Shown in pieces: positions 1 to 8,076 of a DNA stretch of 32,359 nt (the stretch's first letter is position 1; the number at the start of each line of letters is the position of its first letter). The translations under genes and the position numbers were made by a program. The notes beneath the pieces are model-generated. The model was not told where the DNA came from and did not search any database. It saw only the letters and a list, made by a program, of their open reading frames with translations. Source of the stretch: an uncultured Alistipes sp. GTDB lineage: Bacteria; Bacteroidota; Bacteroidia; Bacteroidales; Rikenellaceae. The stretch is from contig CAAFWE010000338.1 of assembly GCA_900766655.1 (NCBI GenBank), forward strand, positions 1-32,359. Reading direction: 5' to 3'.

Positions 1-1300
1 GCAGATTGGTCGATGTCTCGCGGTCGCCCGTCACCTTCACCGGATTGTCCACACGCACCGTTCCGTGGTCCGAAGTGATGACAACGGTGTGTCCTCGTTC
101 CGAGAGCATCTTCAGCAGGGTGAAGAGCTCCGAGAGCTCGAACCACGATCGTGTGAGCGAGCGGAACGAAGCATCCTCCTCGGTGAGCTGGCGTATAATC
201 TCGGTCTCGGTGCGCGCGTGCGAGAGGATATCGAGGAAGTTGTAGACTATAACCGAAAAGTCAGCATCGTAGATGTGCTGAATGTTATCTATCAGCTTGC
301 GACCAGCCTCGGGGCGCACAAGTTTGTCGAATGACCACTTGTATCGTTTGCCCGCTTGTGCAATCTGTCGCGCGAGGAAATCCTCCTCGTACTGATTCTT
401 GCCACCCTCCTCATTGTCGTTGAGCCACTTGTTCGGCATCAGCTTGTCGATGGCCAGAGGCATCAGACCAGCAAAAATGGCGTTGCGGGCATACTGTGTC
501 GCTGTGGGCAGAATGGCGCAGTAGAAGTCGTCGGTAGCGATGTCGAAGTAGCCACGCAACATTCCACTGATGGCGCGCCATTGGTCGTAGCGGAAGTTGT
601 CGATGAGCAACAGCGTGGTCTTCGAGTGGCTATCCACGATAGGGAAGATATTGTGTCGCATCAGCGTGTGCGACATTACGGGTGTATCCTCGTCGCGCGA
701 GTTTATCCAATCCTTGTAGTTCTCGCAGACGAAGCGACCGAAGATGCGGTTTGCCTCGGCCTTCTGGTATTGCAGAATCTCGCGTATCGACTCGTCGCCC
801 TCGACCAACTCGATATCCCAGTTGACGAGCTTGCGATAGATGGCTGCCCACTGCTGGAAGCTCCTCGCATTCTGCATCGAGGTGGCAATGCGACCAAACT
901 CGGCACGATAGTCGGCAGTGGTCTGCTCGGCCACAAGTTGCTGAGATTGAACATGTTTCTTGATAAGTGGAATCATCTGCGAAGGGTTCACAGGCTTGAC
1001 TATGTAGTCGGCAATTTTCGAGCCTATGGCCTTGTCCATAATATCCTCCTCCTCGCTCTTGGTCACCATAATTACGGGTGTGGTAGGGCGCACATCCTTG
1101 ATTAGAGGAAGCGTCTCGAGTCCCGTCATTCCGGGCATCATCTCGTCGAGGATAATCACATCGTAGGCCACTTCGGCAGCCATATCTATGGCATCGTAGC
1201 CATTGTTGCAGGTCTCCACTTCGTACCCTTTCGAGCGGAGTATCATTATGTGAGGCTTGAGCAACTCAATCTCGTCGTCAACCCATAGGATTCGTACCAT
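1..1300 (-). CDS. porX: PorX-type response regulator with PglZ domain (partial, 3' end beyond window)
   Basis: The reading frame starts at the ATG at 1300 and stays open to the left edge, giving about 433 residues; the family is usually a little over 500. Residues 1-120 form a CheY-like receiver: acidic pair D8-D9, phospho-acceptor D52 in the ILDEMMPGM stretch, and the KP pair near residue 105. From about residue 200 a PglZ (alkaline-phosphatase superfamily) domain follows, with metal-ligand candidates D234 in LLLIDNFRYD and D411-H412 in ITSDHGT. In Porphyromonas and Flavobacterium, PorX with the sensor kinase PorY controls type IX secretion genes, and its PglZ domain is a zinc phosphodiesterase acting on oligonucleotides. 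The start lies 3 bases after the NUDIX stop, so the two genes are very likely cotranscribed. The identification is confident; the T9SS role is inferred from the family. Confidence 0.93.
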   Translation of the reverse strand, partial: MVRILWVDDEIELLKPHIMILRSKGYEVETCNNGYDAIDMAAEVAYDVIILDEMMPGMTGLETLPLIKDVRPTTPVIMVTKSEEEDIMDKAIGSKIADYIVKPVNPSQMIPLIKKHVQSQQLVAEQTTADYRAEFGRIATSMQNARSFQQWAAIYRKLVNWDIELVEGDESIREILQYQKAEANRIFGRFVCENYKDWINSRDEDTPVMSHTLMRHNIFPIVDSHSKTTLLLIDNFRYDQWRAISGMLRGYFDIATDDFYCAILPTATQYARNAIFAGLMPLAIDKLMPNKWLNDNEEGGKNQYEEDFLARQIAQAGKRYKWSFDKLVRPEAGRKLIDNIQHIYDADFSVIVYNFLDILSHARTETEIIRQLTEEDASFRSLTRSWFELSELFTLLKMLSERGHTVVITSDHGTVRVDNPVKVTGDRETSTNL

Positions 1301-1303
1301 AGT

Positions 1304-1894
1304 CTATCTCTTTTTAGCAGCGAACACTTCGCAAATGGTGGGGTAGGTAGCCTTCAAGTTCTCGGTAACCTCCTCCTCGGAGCACCACTTGGCGCAGCTG
1401 ATACCCTCCTCGGCTTGAGGCTTGGTCTCGGTGGTGTCGGCCTCGAGCTCGTACCACGCGGTGCGCTTTATCTCCCACACACCATAAACGTCGAATGAGT
1501 GGAGTGTATTGCACAAAAATCGAACAATTTTTGCCCCTTCGACACCTGTCTCCTCGGCTATCTCACGCACAGCGCACTCCTCGTCGCACTCCTCGCCATC
1601 GACATGCCCTTTGGGTAGGTCCCAGCGGTGGTTGCGGTAGATCATCAGCGACTCGCCCCTCTCGTTGCACACCACACCGCCTGCGGCCAATACATACTTG
1701 AACTCGCCAAAGAATCGCTCCCTCACAGCCTCGATTGCCTCGTCGCAAACGATGATAGAGTTGGTTGTTTCAAAAATTTTGAGTACATTCGCCTTCGAAA
1801 GCTCGCTCGAAGGCAGACGAACTGCACCCTCCACCTCGGTAGGTGTGTCGGTGAGGATGAGTACCTTATCGGTGAAAAATATCTTGGTCTGCAT
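1304..1894 (-). CDS. NUDIX hydrolase
   Basis: This 196-aa protein carries a complete Nudix box (G-x5-E-x7-REUxEExGU) running from GHVDGEE to REIAEETGV at about residues 96-118, preceded by the YRNHRWDLPKG strand typical of the fold. NUDIX enzymes hydrolyse nucleoside diphosphates linked to another moiety; the substrate cannot be read from the sequence. The first 75 residues are an extension without a recognised domain. The protein has no signal peptide and should be cytoplasmic. It is the first gene of a two-gene operon with porX, which starts 3 bases after its stop, and a TATCTTTG promoter lies just upstream. A nucleotide clean-up or signalling role beside PorX is only inference. Confidence 0.9.
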   Translation of the reverse strand: MQTKIFFTDKVLILTDTPTEVEGAVRLPSSELSKANVLKIFETTNSIIVCDEAIEAVRERFFGEFKYVLAAGGVVCNERGESLMIYRNHRWDLPKGHVDGEECDEECAVREIAEETGVEGAKIVRFLCNTLHSFDVYGVWEIKRTAWYELEADTTETKPQAEEGISCAKWCSEEEVTENLKATYPTICEVFAAKKR

Positions 1895-1918
1895 CGTTAT
1901 GTGTGCTTTAATTGATTA

Positions 1919-1926
1919 CAAAGATA
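1919..1926 (-). promoter_or_regulatory. -7 promoter element for the NUDIX-porX operon
   Basis: On the minus strand this reads TATCTTTG, an exact match to the Bacteroidetes -7 consensus TAnnTTTG. It lies 25 bases before the NUDIX start codon. No clear -33 TTTG was found at the expected spacing, so the call rests on the -7 element and its position. Confidence 0.7.
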
Positions 1927-1943
1927 GGAATTAAACTTAAATT

Positions 1944-4055
1944 ATGGGTATGAAAAAACTTTTTATTGCTATGTCACTCTTAGTTTCGGGCTTGGTGGGG
2001 TGTAACACCGCACCCGAGCCTCTCCAAATCGACAATGCCCTCACTGCCGAGGAGATTGCGGCCGCACGCCTCACTCCAGAGGTTATGTGGAAGATGGGCC
2101 GCGTAGGCTCGCACGCCCTCTCGCCCGATGGCAAAACCCTGCTCTACACCCTCACACGCTACAATATGGCGGAGAACAGAGGTGTAACAGTGATTGTCGC
2201 TCGCAACCTCGCTACGGGCGAGGAGCGCGAACTGACCGATCTCACCGCAAACGCAGTATCGCCATCGTGGAGTGGCGACGGTAGCCACATCTGGTATGCA
2301 ACCAATCGTGGTGGTGATATGCAGCTCTGGCGAATGGATGCCGATGGCTCTGCTCAGACTCAGATTTCGAAGATTGCGGGTGGTATCGAAGGCTTTGGCG
2401 TATCTCCCGACGAGAGCCACATCTACTACACTCAATATGTCCACGCCAAGGATGTCAATTCGGCTGATATTCACAAAGATATGGATAAGTCGAAGGCTCG
2501 CATCTATGACGATTTGATGGTGCGCCACTGGGACTATTGGGATAGCGGTAAGTACCTCCACATCTTTGTTGCCGAGCTCTCGGGCGAGGGTGTTGGCGAG
2601 GGTGTCGACATCATCGGCAAGGAGTCGGCTTGGGATGCACCTCTTGCACCATTCTTCGACCACGCTGAGATAGCTTGGAGTCCAGACGGAAAGGTACTTG
2701 CATACACTTGTAAGCCACTTGTGGGCACCGAGTATGCGGTGTCGACCGACTCGGATATCTTCCTCTACAACCTTGAGAGTGGTGCCACACTCAACCTCTG
2801 CAAGCAGAGCGATGCCTATCCATTTGTGGGCTACGACAAGTACCCTGTCTGGTCGCCAAGTGGCAAGCAGATTGCCTTCCGTTCGCAGGAGCGTGCTGGA
2901 AACGAGGCCGACAAGGAGCGACTTATGGTCTGCAACTTGGCATCGGGCGAGATAAAGTATCTCACAGCCGAGTTCGACTACCACGCTACCAATGTGGTTT
3001 GGGCCGACGAGGAGACTCTCTACTTCATCTCTCCTATCGAGGCGACACACCAAATTTGTCGTGTGGCGGTCGATGGCAAGAGCGCAGTCGAGGTAATCAC
3101 TCGAGGTGACCACGATATCAACTCATTCGAGATTGTTTCGGGCAAGTGTGTCGGCTCGTTAATGACCATTTCGATGGCTTCTGAACTCTTTGAGTTCAAT
3201 CTTGAGAATGGCGAGAAAAAGCAGATTACCGATGTCAACAATTTTGTTTACAGCAATATCAAGCTCGGCGAGGTGCAAAAACGATGGGTTAAGACCACCG
3301 ATGGCAAGCGAATGCTCGTATGGGTGATTCTCCCGCCAGAGTTCGATGAGAACAAAAAGTACCCTGCATTGCTCTATTGTCAGGGTGGTCCGCAGAGTGT
3401 GGTGTCGCAGTTCTGGAGCTACCGCTGGAACTTCCAGCTGATGGCTGCACAAGGCTACATTGTAGTGGCTCCTAACCGTCGCGGACTCCCTTCGTTCGGT
3501 CAGGAGTGGCTCGATCAGATTTCGGGTGACTACTCGGGACAGAACATCCGAGACTACCTCTCGGCTATCGACGATGTGGCAAAGGAGAAGTGGTGCGACA
3601 AGGAGCGTCTCGGTTGCGTGGGTGCATCCTATGGTGGCTATTCTACCTTCTACTTGGCTGGACATCACCAGAAGCGATTCAAGGCCTTCATTGCTCACTG
3701 CGGAATCTTCAATTTCGAGTCGATGTATGGCCATACCGAGGAGCTATTCTTCGTAAACAACGACTACGGAGGCTCCTATTGGGACAAGTCGAACAAGGTT
3801 GCAATGCGCTCCTATGCCAACTCACCGCATAAGGCTGTGGATAAGTGGGATACGCCAATTATGATTATCACTGGCGAGAGGGATTATCGCATCCCTTACA
3901 CCCAGTCGTTGGAGGCCTTCACCGCAGCCCGTCTGCGTGGCATTCCGTCGCGCTTGGTATCGTTCGAGAACGAGGCACATCAGGTGTTCAAGCCACAGAA
4001 TTCGTTGGTGTGGAATCGCGAATTCTTCGGTTGGTTGGATAAATATCTCAAATAG
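1944..4055 (+). CDS. Dipeptidyl-peptidase 5-like S9 serine peptidase, lipoprotein
   Basis: This 703-aa protein has an N-terminal lipoprotein signal (lipobox LVGC, Cys20). Residues from about 45 to 430 look like a beta-propeller (repeats such as LSPDGKTLLY and WSPDGKVLAY), followed by an alpha/beta-hydrolase domain. The catalytic triad is Ser562 in GASYGG, Asp647 in GERDYR and His679 in NEAHQ. The stretches YCQGGPQ, VSQFWS, QISGDYSGQN and the RVGSHALSPDGKT start of the propeller closely resemble Porphyromonas gingivalis DPP5, and the Ser-Asp and Asp-His spacings (85 and 32) match it as I recall. DPP5 removes dipeptides from oligopeptide N-termini, preferring hydrophobic residues at position two. 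The lipobox predicts membrane anchoring. An alternative start is the ATG at 1950 (MKKLF), which is a more usual lipoprotein N-terminus. Confidence 0.9.
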   Translation: MGMKKLFIAMSLLVSGLVGCNTAPEPLQIDNALTAEEIAAARLTPEVMWKMGRVGSHALSPDGKTLLYTLTRYNMAENRGVTVIVARNLATGEERELTDLTANAVSPSWSGDGSHIWYATNRGGDMQLWRMDADGSAQTQISKIAGGIEGFGVSPDESHIYYTQYVHAKDVNSADIHKDMDKSKARIYDDLMVRHWDYWDSGKYLHIFVAELSGEGVGEGVDIIGKESAWDAPLAPFFDHAEIAWSPDGKVLAYTCKPLVGTEYAVSTDSDIFLYNLESGATLNLCKQSDAYPFVGYDKYPVWSPSGKQIAFRSQERAGNEADKERLMVCNLASGEIKYLTAEFDYHATNVVWADEETLYFISPIEATHQICRVAVDGKSAVEVITRGDHDINSFEIVSGKCVGSLMTISMASELFEFNLENGEKKQITDVNNFVYSNIKLGEVQKRWVKTTDGKRMLVWVILPPEFDENKKYPALLYCQGGPQSVVSQFWSYRWNFQLMAAQGYIVVAPNRRGLPSFGQEWLDQISGDYSGQNIRDYLSAIDDVAKEKWCDKERLGCVGASYGGYSTFYLAGHHQKRFKAFIAHCGIFNFESMYGHTEELFFVNNDYGGSYWDKSNKVAMRSYANSPHKAVDKWDTPIMIITGERDYRIPYTQSLEAFTAARLRGIPSRLVSFENEAHQVFKPQNSLVWNREFFGWLDKYLK

Positions 4056-4080
4056 AAATCGCTAAATACTCATTTTGTAG

Positions 4081-4107
4081 GCCACGAGGATGACTCGGGG
4101 CTTTTTT
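4081..4107 (+). terminator. Intrinsic terminator after the DPP5-like gene
   Basis: GCCACGAG (4081-4088) pairs with CTCGGGGC (4094-4101) with one A-G mismatch and a 5-base loop, followed directly by six T residues. Confidence 0.75.
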
Positions 4108-4140
4108 CGTGGGAATAAATGGGCAGTTCGTTGAAAAAAT

Positions 4141-4171
4141 TTTTATATATTATATAACACCTCTATTTTTG
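4141..4171 (+). promoter_or_regulatory. Promoter of the seven-gene surface lipoprotein operon
   Basis: The -7 element TATTTTTG (4164-4171) matches TAnnTTTG. A weak TTTT at 4141-4144 stands at the -33 position with a 19-base spacer, and the spacer is an AT run (ATATATTATATAAC). The first start codon is at 4194, so the leader would be short. No other promoter or terminator was seen until 13673, which suggests this site serves the whole operon. Confidence 0.65.
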
Positions 4172-4193
4172 CGCCCGTAAAATTTTGTTTATT

Positions 4194-5996
4194 ATGAAAA
4201 AATTGACTTTTCTGATGGTTTTTGTTGCGATGGCACTCCTCGGTGGCTGCTCCAAGTTGGGTGGTAACGAGACAGAGCAGGTTGCGACAAAATCCGAGCT
4301 CTCGATTAGTCTGCCTATCGGCATCAGCCGAACTGCGGTAGACGCTGAGGGCAGAGCCTCGTGGGTTGAGGGCGACACCTTTGCCTTGTGGGCCGAGAAT
4401 GCTACGGGCGGCTATATCTACGACGCCGTGGAGTTCCAGATGTTCTACTATTGGCACTCGTTGCAGGAGGCTATATTCACCTCGAAAAATGCCAACTCGT
4501 TGGCCGAGGGCGACTACACCTACTACGCAGTATCGCCAAAACCCGAGTCGACAAAGGGTGTCAAGGCGAGCTACACCATCCCTACGGTGCAGCAGGGTGC
4601 AACATTCAATGGCGCCTACGACGTTATGGTGGCAAACCCCGTTGATGCACCGGCCATCCTGACCGACAAGATCAACAGCCTGCCTCTCGACTTCCAGCAT
4701 AAGATGCACATCGTGAAGATTGCTGTAGCTGAGAACAAACTCGGCGTCAAAATCGGCAAGCTGAAGTTTACCTTCCCATCGGAGGTGGTAGGCAAGGTGA
4801 CCGTAGATGCAGCCAATGCTAGTGCAGCACCTACGCTCGAGAGCGCATCGCGCGAGCTCACTATTGATTGTGGCAAGGGTGTTGGCGCTGGCGATACAGT
4901 TTGGGGCGTAATATTCCCACAGACTATCGCTGGTAATATCAATTTGGTGGCAGAGGGCATCGATGGTAGCCTCTCGCTCGAGAAGAGCATCGCGCTCTCG
5001 AAGGAGTGCCTTGCAGGCCACATCACTCCGCTCTCGTTGACCGTGCCAGGACCAAAGGCGACACTTCGCTTCTCGATTGGAAAGAACAACCTCGGCGAGG
5101 TTGTGGAGAATTTGACCATTGCCGACCACAACGGTACAGCATTGGCGTTGACTAAGAGCGGCAGCAGCTACGACTACTCGGTGAATAGCGATAGCGCAAG
5201 CGTCTTCGACGCGTACAAGGGCAAGACCTTCACCGCTACCTTCGAGAGTAAGAGCGCCATTGTGAAGGGTCAGTTCACAATGCCATCATCATACACAACC
5301 GGTGTAAACATCATCCCAGCCTTGACCGTACCATACCTCTTCGAGGAGGACTTCTTGTGCATTCACACTTCGGCATCGAAGGATGGCGACAACAGCCTCG
5401 GCGCGGATGACCGTAATCAAGGTGGTGCAAGCCTCGATAGCTATATGTCGCACTCGGGCTGGAATGCTGCACGATTTATGCTTGGCGTGGGCACTTGTCC
5501 TCGTATCAACGCCCGCTACCAGCAGGTGAAGCTTATCATCTCGTTCTCATCGTCGCACCACGGACGTTTGGATTCGCCAGCGATGACCAACCTCAAGAGT
5601 GGCGCAAATGTCAACCTCAATGTACAGTTCGACGCTGGTGCTGCCGAGTATAGCGGAAAATTGTCGGGTCAGCAGGTGGCAGTAGTATCGGTTGCTACCC
5701 ACACCAAAAGCGCTAATCCTATCGATGGTATTCCAATGGGTACCAAGGGCTTGGGCTCGGACTTCTCGACCACATTGGCCGACTATGGTACAACACACCA
5801 CGACCAGATGTTGAGTATCGATTATGGTTTGGATTCATTCAGCAGCGTATTCCCAACCTATTCGGCTTATGTAACGGATGTGAACAATGCTACTCGCCTT
5901 TGCTTCTACCCTCACGCTACCTTTACGGTAGATAACATCGGTAACAACGAGGTGGCTATCTACATCGACAACATCAAGGTTTCAATCGCACAGTAA
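4194..5996 (+). CDS. Fimbrillin-like surface lipoprotein, first gene of the surface operon
   Basis: This 600-aa protein has a lipoprotein signal peptide ending in LLGGC (Cys19). Residues from about 30 to 290 resemble the fimbrillin/Mfa-like fold of Bacteroidales: a SRT motif, W-x-EGD-F-ALWAE, then long beta-rich stretches with F-x-H-K-M near residue 165. The C-terminal 250 residues start at VPYLFEEDF, are rich in Ser, His and Gly, and end in a strand (EVAIYIDNIKVSI) resembling beta-jelly-roll carbohydrate-binding modules; no catalytic motif is visible. The ATG at 4194 (MKKLTF) is preferred over an in-frame TTG at 4185. The protein is probably exported and possibly surface-exposed as an adhesin or pilus-like subunit. 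The family assignment is from pattern recognition and is moderately sure. Confidence 0.7.
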   Translation: MKKLTFLMVFVAMALLGGCSKLGGNETEQVATKSELSISLPIGISRTAVDAEGRASWVEGDTFALWAENATGGYIYDAVEFQMFYYWHSLQEAIFTSKNANSLAEGDYTYYAVSPKPESTKGVKASYTIPTVQQGATFNGAYDVMVANPVDAPAILTDKINSLPLDFQHKMHIVKIAVAENKLGVKIGKLKFTFPSEVVGKVTVDAANASAAPTLESASRELTIDCGKGVGAGDTVWGVIFPQTIAGNINLVAEGIDGSLSLEKSIALSKECLAGHITPLSLTVPGPKATLRFSIGKNNLGEVVENLTIADHNGTALALTKSGSSYDYSVNSDSASVFDAYKGKTFTATFESKSAIVKGQFTMPSSYTTGVNIIPALTVPYLFEEDFLCIHTSASKDGDNSLGADDRNQGGASLDSYMSHSGWNAARFMLGVGTCPRINARYQQVKLIISFSSSHHGRLDSPAMTNLKSGANVNLNVQFDAGAAEYSGKLSGQQVAVVSVATHTKSANPIDGIPMGTKGLGSDFSTTLADYGTTHHDQMLSIDYGLDSFSSVFPTYSAYVTDVNNATRLCFYPHATFTVDNIGNNEVAIYIDNIKVSIAQ

Positions 5997-6011
5997 AAAC
6001 GACCAAGAGAT

Positions 6012-6752
6012 ATGAAAAAGATACTTTTTGCATTAGCACTTGCGGTCGTAGCGACTGCGTGCCACACACACGAGAGCGCGGATGTCCAGGTGGGTAAGAT
6101 TGCCATCAGCGCTACCACTCGTAGCGAGGTTGGCCAGAACGAGGCGACCGATCGCTTTGTTCTGCCCGAGAACCTGGTGCCTACGGCAGATGATTTGAAG
6201 GTGGAGATGACAGGCAACAACAACACCTTCACTTGGGCCTCTTTGGCCGAGATGAAGGCTGCGTTGAACGAGGGTTTGACCTTCGCATCGGCTCCCTACT
6301 CGATACTCCTCACCTATGGTGATAAGGGCGCTGAGGGTTGGTCGAAGCCATACTTCGAGGGCTCGACAAGCGTCGAGGTGCCTATGTATGGTTTGACCGC
6401 CGAGGCGACAGTCGATGTCGAGATGAAGAACTCGATTATCGCAATCGAGACCACCGAGCTCTTCGACGGTTACTTCCCACAGTCGAGCTTCAAGGTAAAG
6501 TCTTTCGATTGGGCGGCCGAGAGCGAGGAGTTGCTCTTCCTCAATGCGGGCGAGGTGAAGATTAGCTGCGAGGCTGTGCGCCAAACAGGTTCGGTGACCA
6601 AGCTCGAGAGCACCGTAACGCTCCGCCCAACCACTCGTCACAAGGTGGTATTCGACCTCTCGACCGCAGGCAATGCGACAGTAAATGTTGTATTCGATGG
6701 CGAGATTGTCGAGACCGTAGAACTCGAATTTGAATTGAATGAAAATGCTTAA
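6012..6752 (+). CDS. DUF4493-type lipoprotein, single domain
   Basis: This 246-aa protein has a signal peptide with lipobox VATAC (Cys17). The body resembles DUF4493: an early I-x-I-S-A-x-TR segment, a 'y-x-v-x-Y-G-D-K' strand (YSILLTYGDKGAEGW), the KPYFEGS motif, and the MKNSIIAIE strand followed by LFDGYFPQ. It starts 15 bases after the upstream stop with an AGAGAT sequence just before the ATG. DUF4493 proteins are beta-rich exported lipoproteins of unknown function found in Bacteroidetes. The C-terminus is a run of strands with no catalytic motif. Confidence 0.75.
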   Translation: MKKILFALALAVVATACHTHESADVQVGKIAISATTRSEVGQNEATDRFVLPENLVPTADDLKVEMTGNNNTFTWASLAEMKAALNEGLTFASAPYSILLTYGDKGAEGWSKPYFEGSTSVEVPMYGLTAEATVDVEMKNSIIAIETTELFDGYFPQSSFKVKSFDWAAESEELLFLNAGEVKISCEAVRQTGSVTKLESTVTLRPTTRHKVVFDLSTAGNATVNVVFDGEIVETVELEFELNENA

Positions 6753-6756
6753 AGAT

Positions 6757-8070
6757 ATGAAAATTACAAAATTTACAGTAGTAGCACTCATCGCAGCCCT
6801 CTTCGTGGGTTGCGCTGAGGGCAACCTCTCTTTCGGAGGTGATGACAATGGAGGTGATACCACCATTTCGAACACAGGATGTCTCTCTGTTGCAAATCTT
6901 GCAGTAGATTGTCGTATCGACGAGAGCGAGCCCGATATGGGTATCCTCAGCACACGCGGTGCAAATGTAGATATGTTTGACTGCACAATCTTCAACTCGG
7001 ACAACGAGGTGGAGATGACCTTCAAGTATGGCGAGCGTCCAACCACCGACATCGAGCTCGAGGCTGGCGACTACCTCTTCAAGATTCAGTCGGGCGAGGT
7101 GCAGGGTGCCGCTTGGGATGCTCCAGTCTATGGTACCGAGCGTGCATTCAAGATTGTGCGCAACCAGACCACAACCCTCTCGGAGATTGTCTGCTCGTTG
7201 TTGCAGATCAAGGTTTCGATATCGTATGCTCCCGATTTGTTTGAGCGCCTTGGCGAGAATACTGCTACCGAGGTAACCGTAGGCGAGAACACCTTGTCAT
7301 TCTCACTCACCGAGACTCGCGCAGCCTTCTTTGCTGCACCACAGATGTTGAACAACATCGATATGTGCATTAAGGGTGCCTACGCGGCTGACAAGGAGAA
7401 TTTCAAGCCTATCGAGATGACCAAGCAGGTACGCGATGTGAAGGCTGGTCAGTACAGCAAGGTACACTTCTATATCGAGCACGCAACCGAGGGTAATATC
7501 AATGTTGGCGTAACCCTTCAGGATTGGGTTACCGACGAGGTTATCCCCTGCAATGTTGCCGACCAGGTATGCGAGGAGGAGTGGAAAGATCCTGCCGACG
7601 ACAACACTGGCGGTGAGACCGAGGGCAATGGCCCAACCATCGTATGGGACAAGCACGATATCGACCAGCGCGAGCAGATTGTAGATGGCTTGGAGGTAGA
7701 CCTTTTGGTTAACGCTCCAAACGGCATCCAGTCGTTCCTCGTAGAGATTAATTCGGGTTCGCTCACTGCGGATGAGTTGTACAAGACGGGTCTTTGCAAC
7801 GTGTTGAACCTCTGCTATCCAAAGCAGTCGTACGACAGCCGCAATCCACAGGAGTATATCGATGTTGAGGAGCCTTTGCGTGGCCTTGGATTCGCTGTAG
7901 GCGACGAGGTTGTGAACAAGACCTTCGTTAAGCTCTCGATTACACAGTTTATGGGTGTGTTGAAGGCCGTGAGTGGTAACGATTTGAAGAACCACGACTT
8001 TATCCTCACTGTTACCGACAACAAGGGTAACACCACCGTTAAGACTTTGATGCTTCAAACCGGAAACTAG
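6757..8070 (+). CDS. DUF4493-type lipoprotein with extended C-terminal domain
   Basis: The ATG at 6757 is chosen because it gives a standard signal peptide (MKITKFTVVALI, lipobox LFVGC, Cys19), lies 4 bases after the previous stop and is preceded by AAAGAT, like the neighbouring starts. ATGs at 6739 and 6745 would also be in frame. The product is 437 aa. A linker rich in Gly and Asp follows the Cys. The DUF4493-like part contains ELEAGDYLFKIQSGE and PVYGTERAFKI, and a second strand-rich part follows a DDNTGGETEG linker near residue 285. No catalytic motif is visible. It may pair with the flanking DUF4493 proteins on the surface; that is inference. Confidence 0.72.
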   Translation: MKITKFTVVALIAALFVGCAEGNLSFGGDDNGGDTTISNTGCLSVANLAVDCRIDESEPDMGILSTRGANVDMFDCTIFNSDNEVEMTFKYGERPTTDIELEAGDYLFKIQSGEVQGAAWDAPVYGTERAFKIVRNQTTTLSEIVCSLLQIKVSISYAPDLFERLGENTATEVTVGENTLSFSLTETRAAFFAAPQMLNNIDMCIKGAYAADKENFKPIEMTKQVRDVKAGQYSKVHFYIEHATEGNINVGVTLQDWVTDEVIPCNVADQVCEEEWKDPADDNTGGETEGNGPTIVWDKHDIDQREQIVDGLEVDLLVNAPNGIQSFLVEINSGSLTADELYKTGLCNVLNLCYPKQSYDSRNPQEYIDVEEPLRGLGFAVGDEVVNKTFVKLSITQFMGVLKAVSGNDLKNHDFILTVTDNKGNTTVKTLMLQTGN

Positions 8071-8076
8071 TAGACG

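Noticed and set aside
356..1105. Long plus-strand frame of 249 codons
   Set aside because: It is antisense to porX, which has an unmistakable receiver and PglZ domain; the product resembles nothing and is a codon-bias shadow.
1980..3113. 377-codon minus-strand frame
   Set aside because: It is antisense to the DPP5-like gene, whose motifs are complete. Similar long antisense frames lie across lysC, the GH3 gene, the flippase and the PCMD genes, and all are shadows of the GC-rich codon bias.
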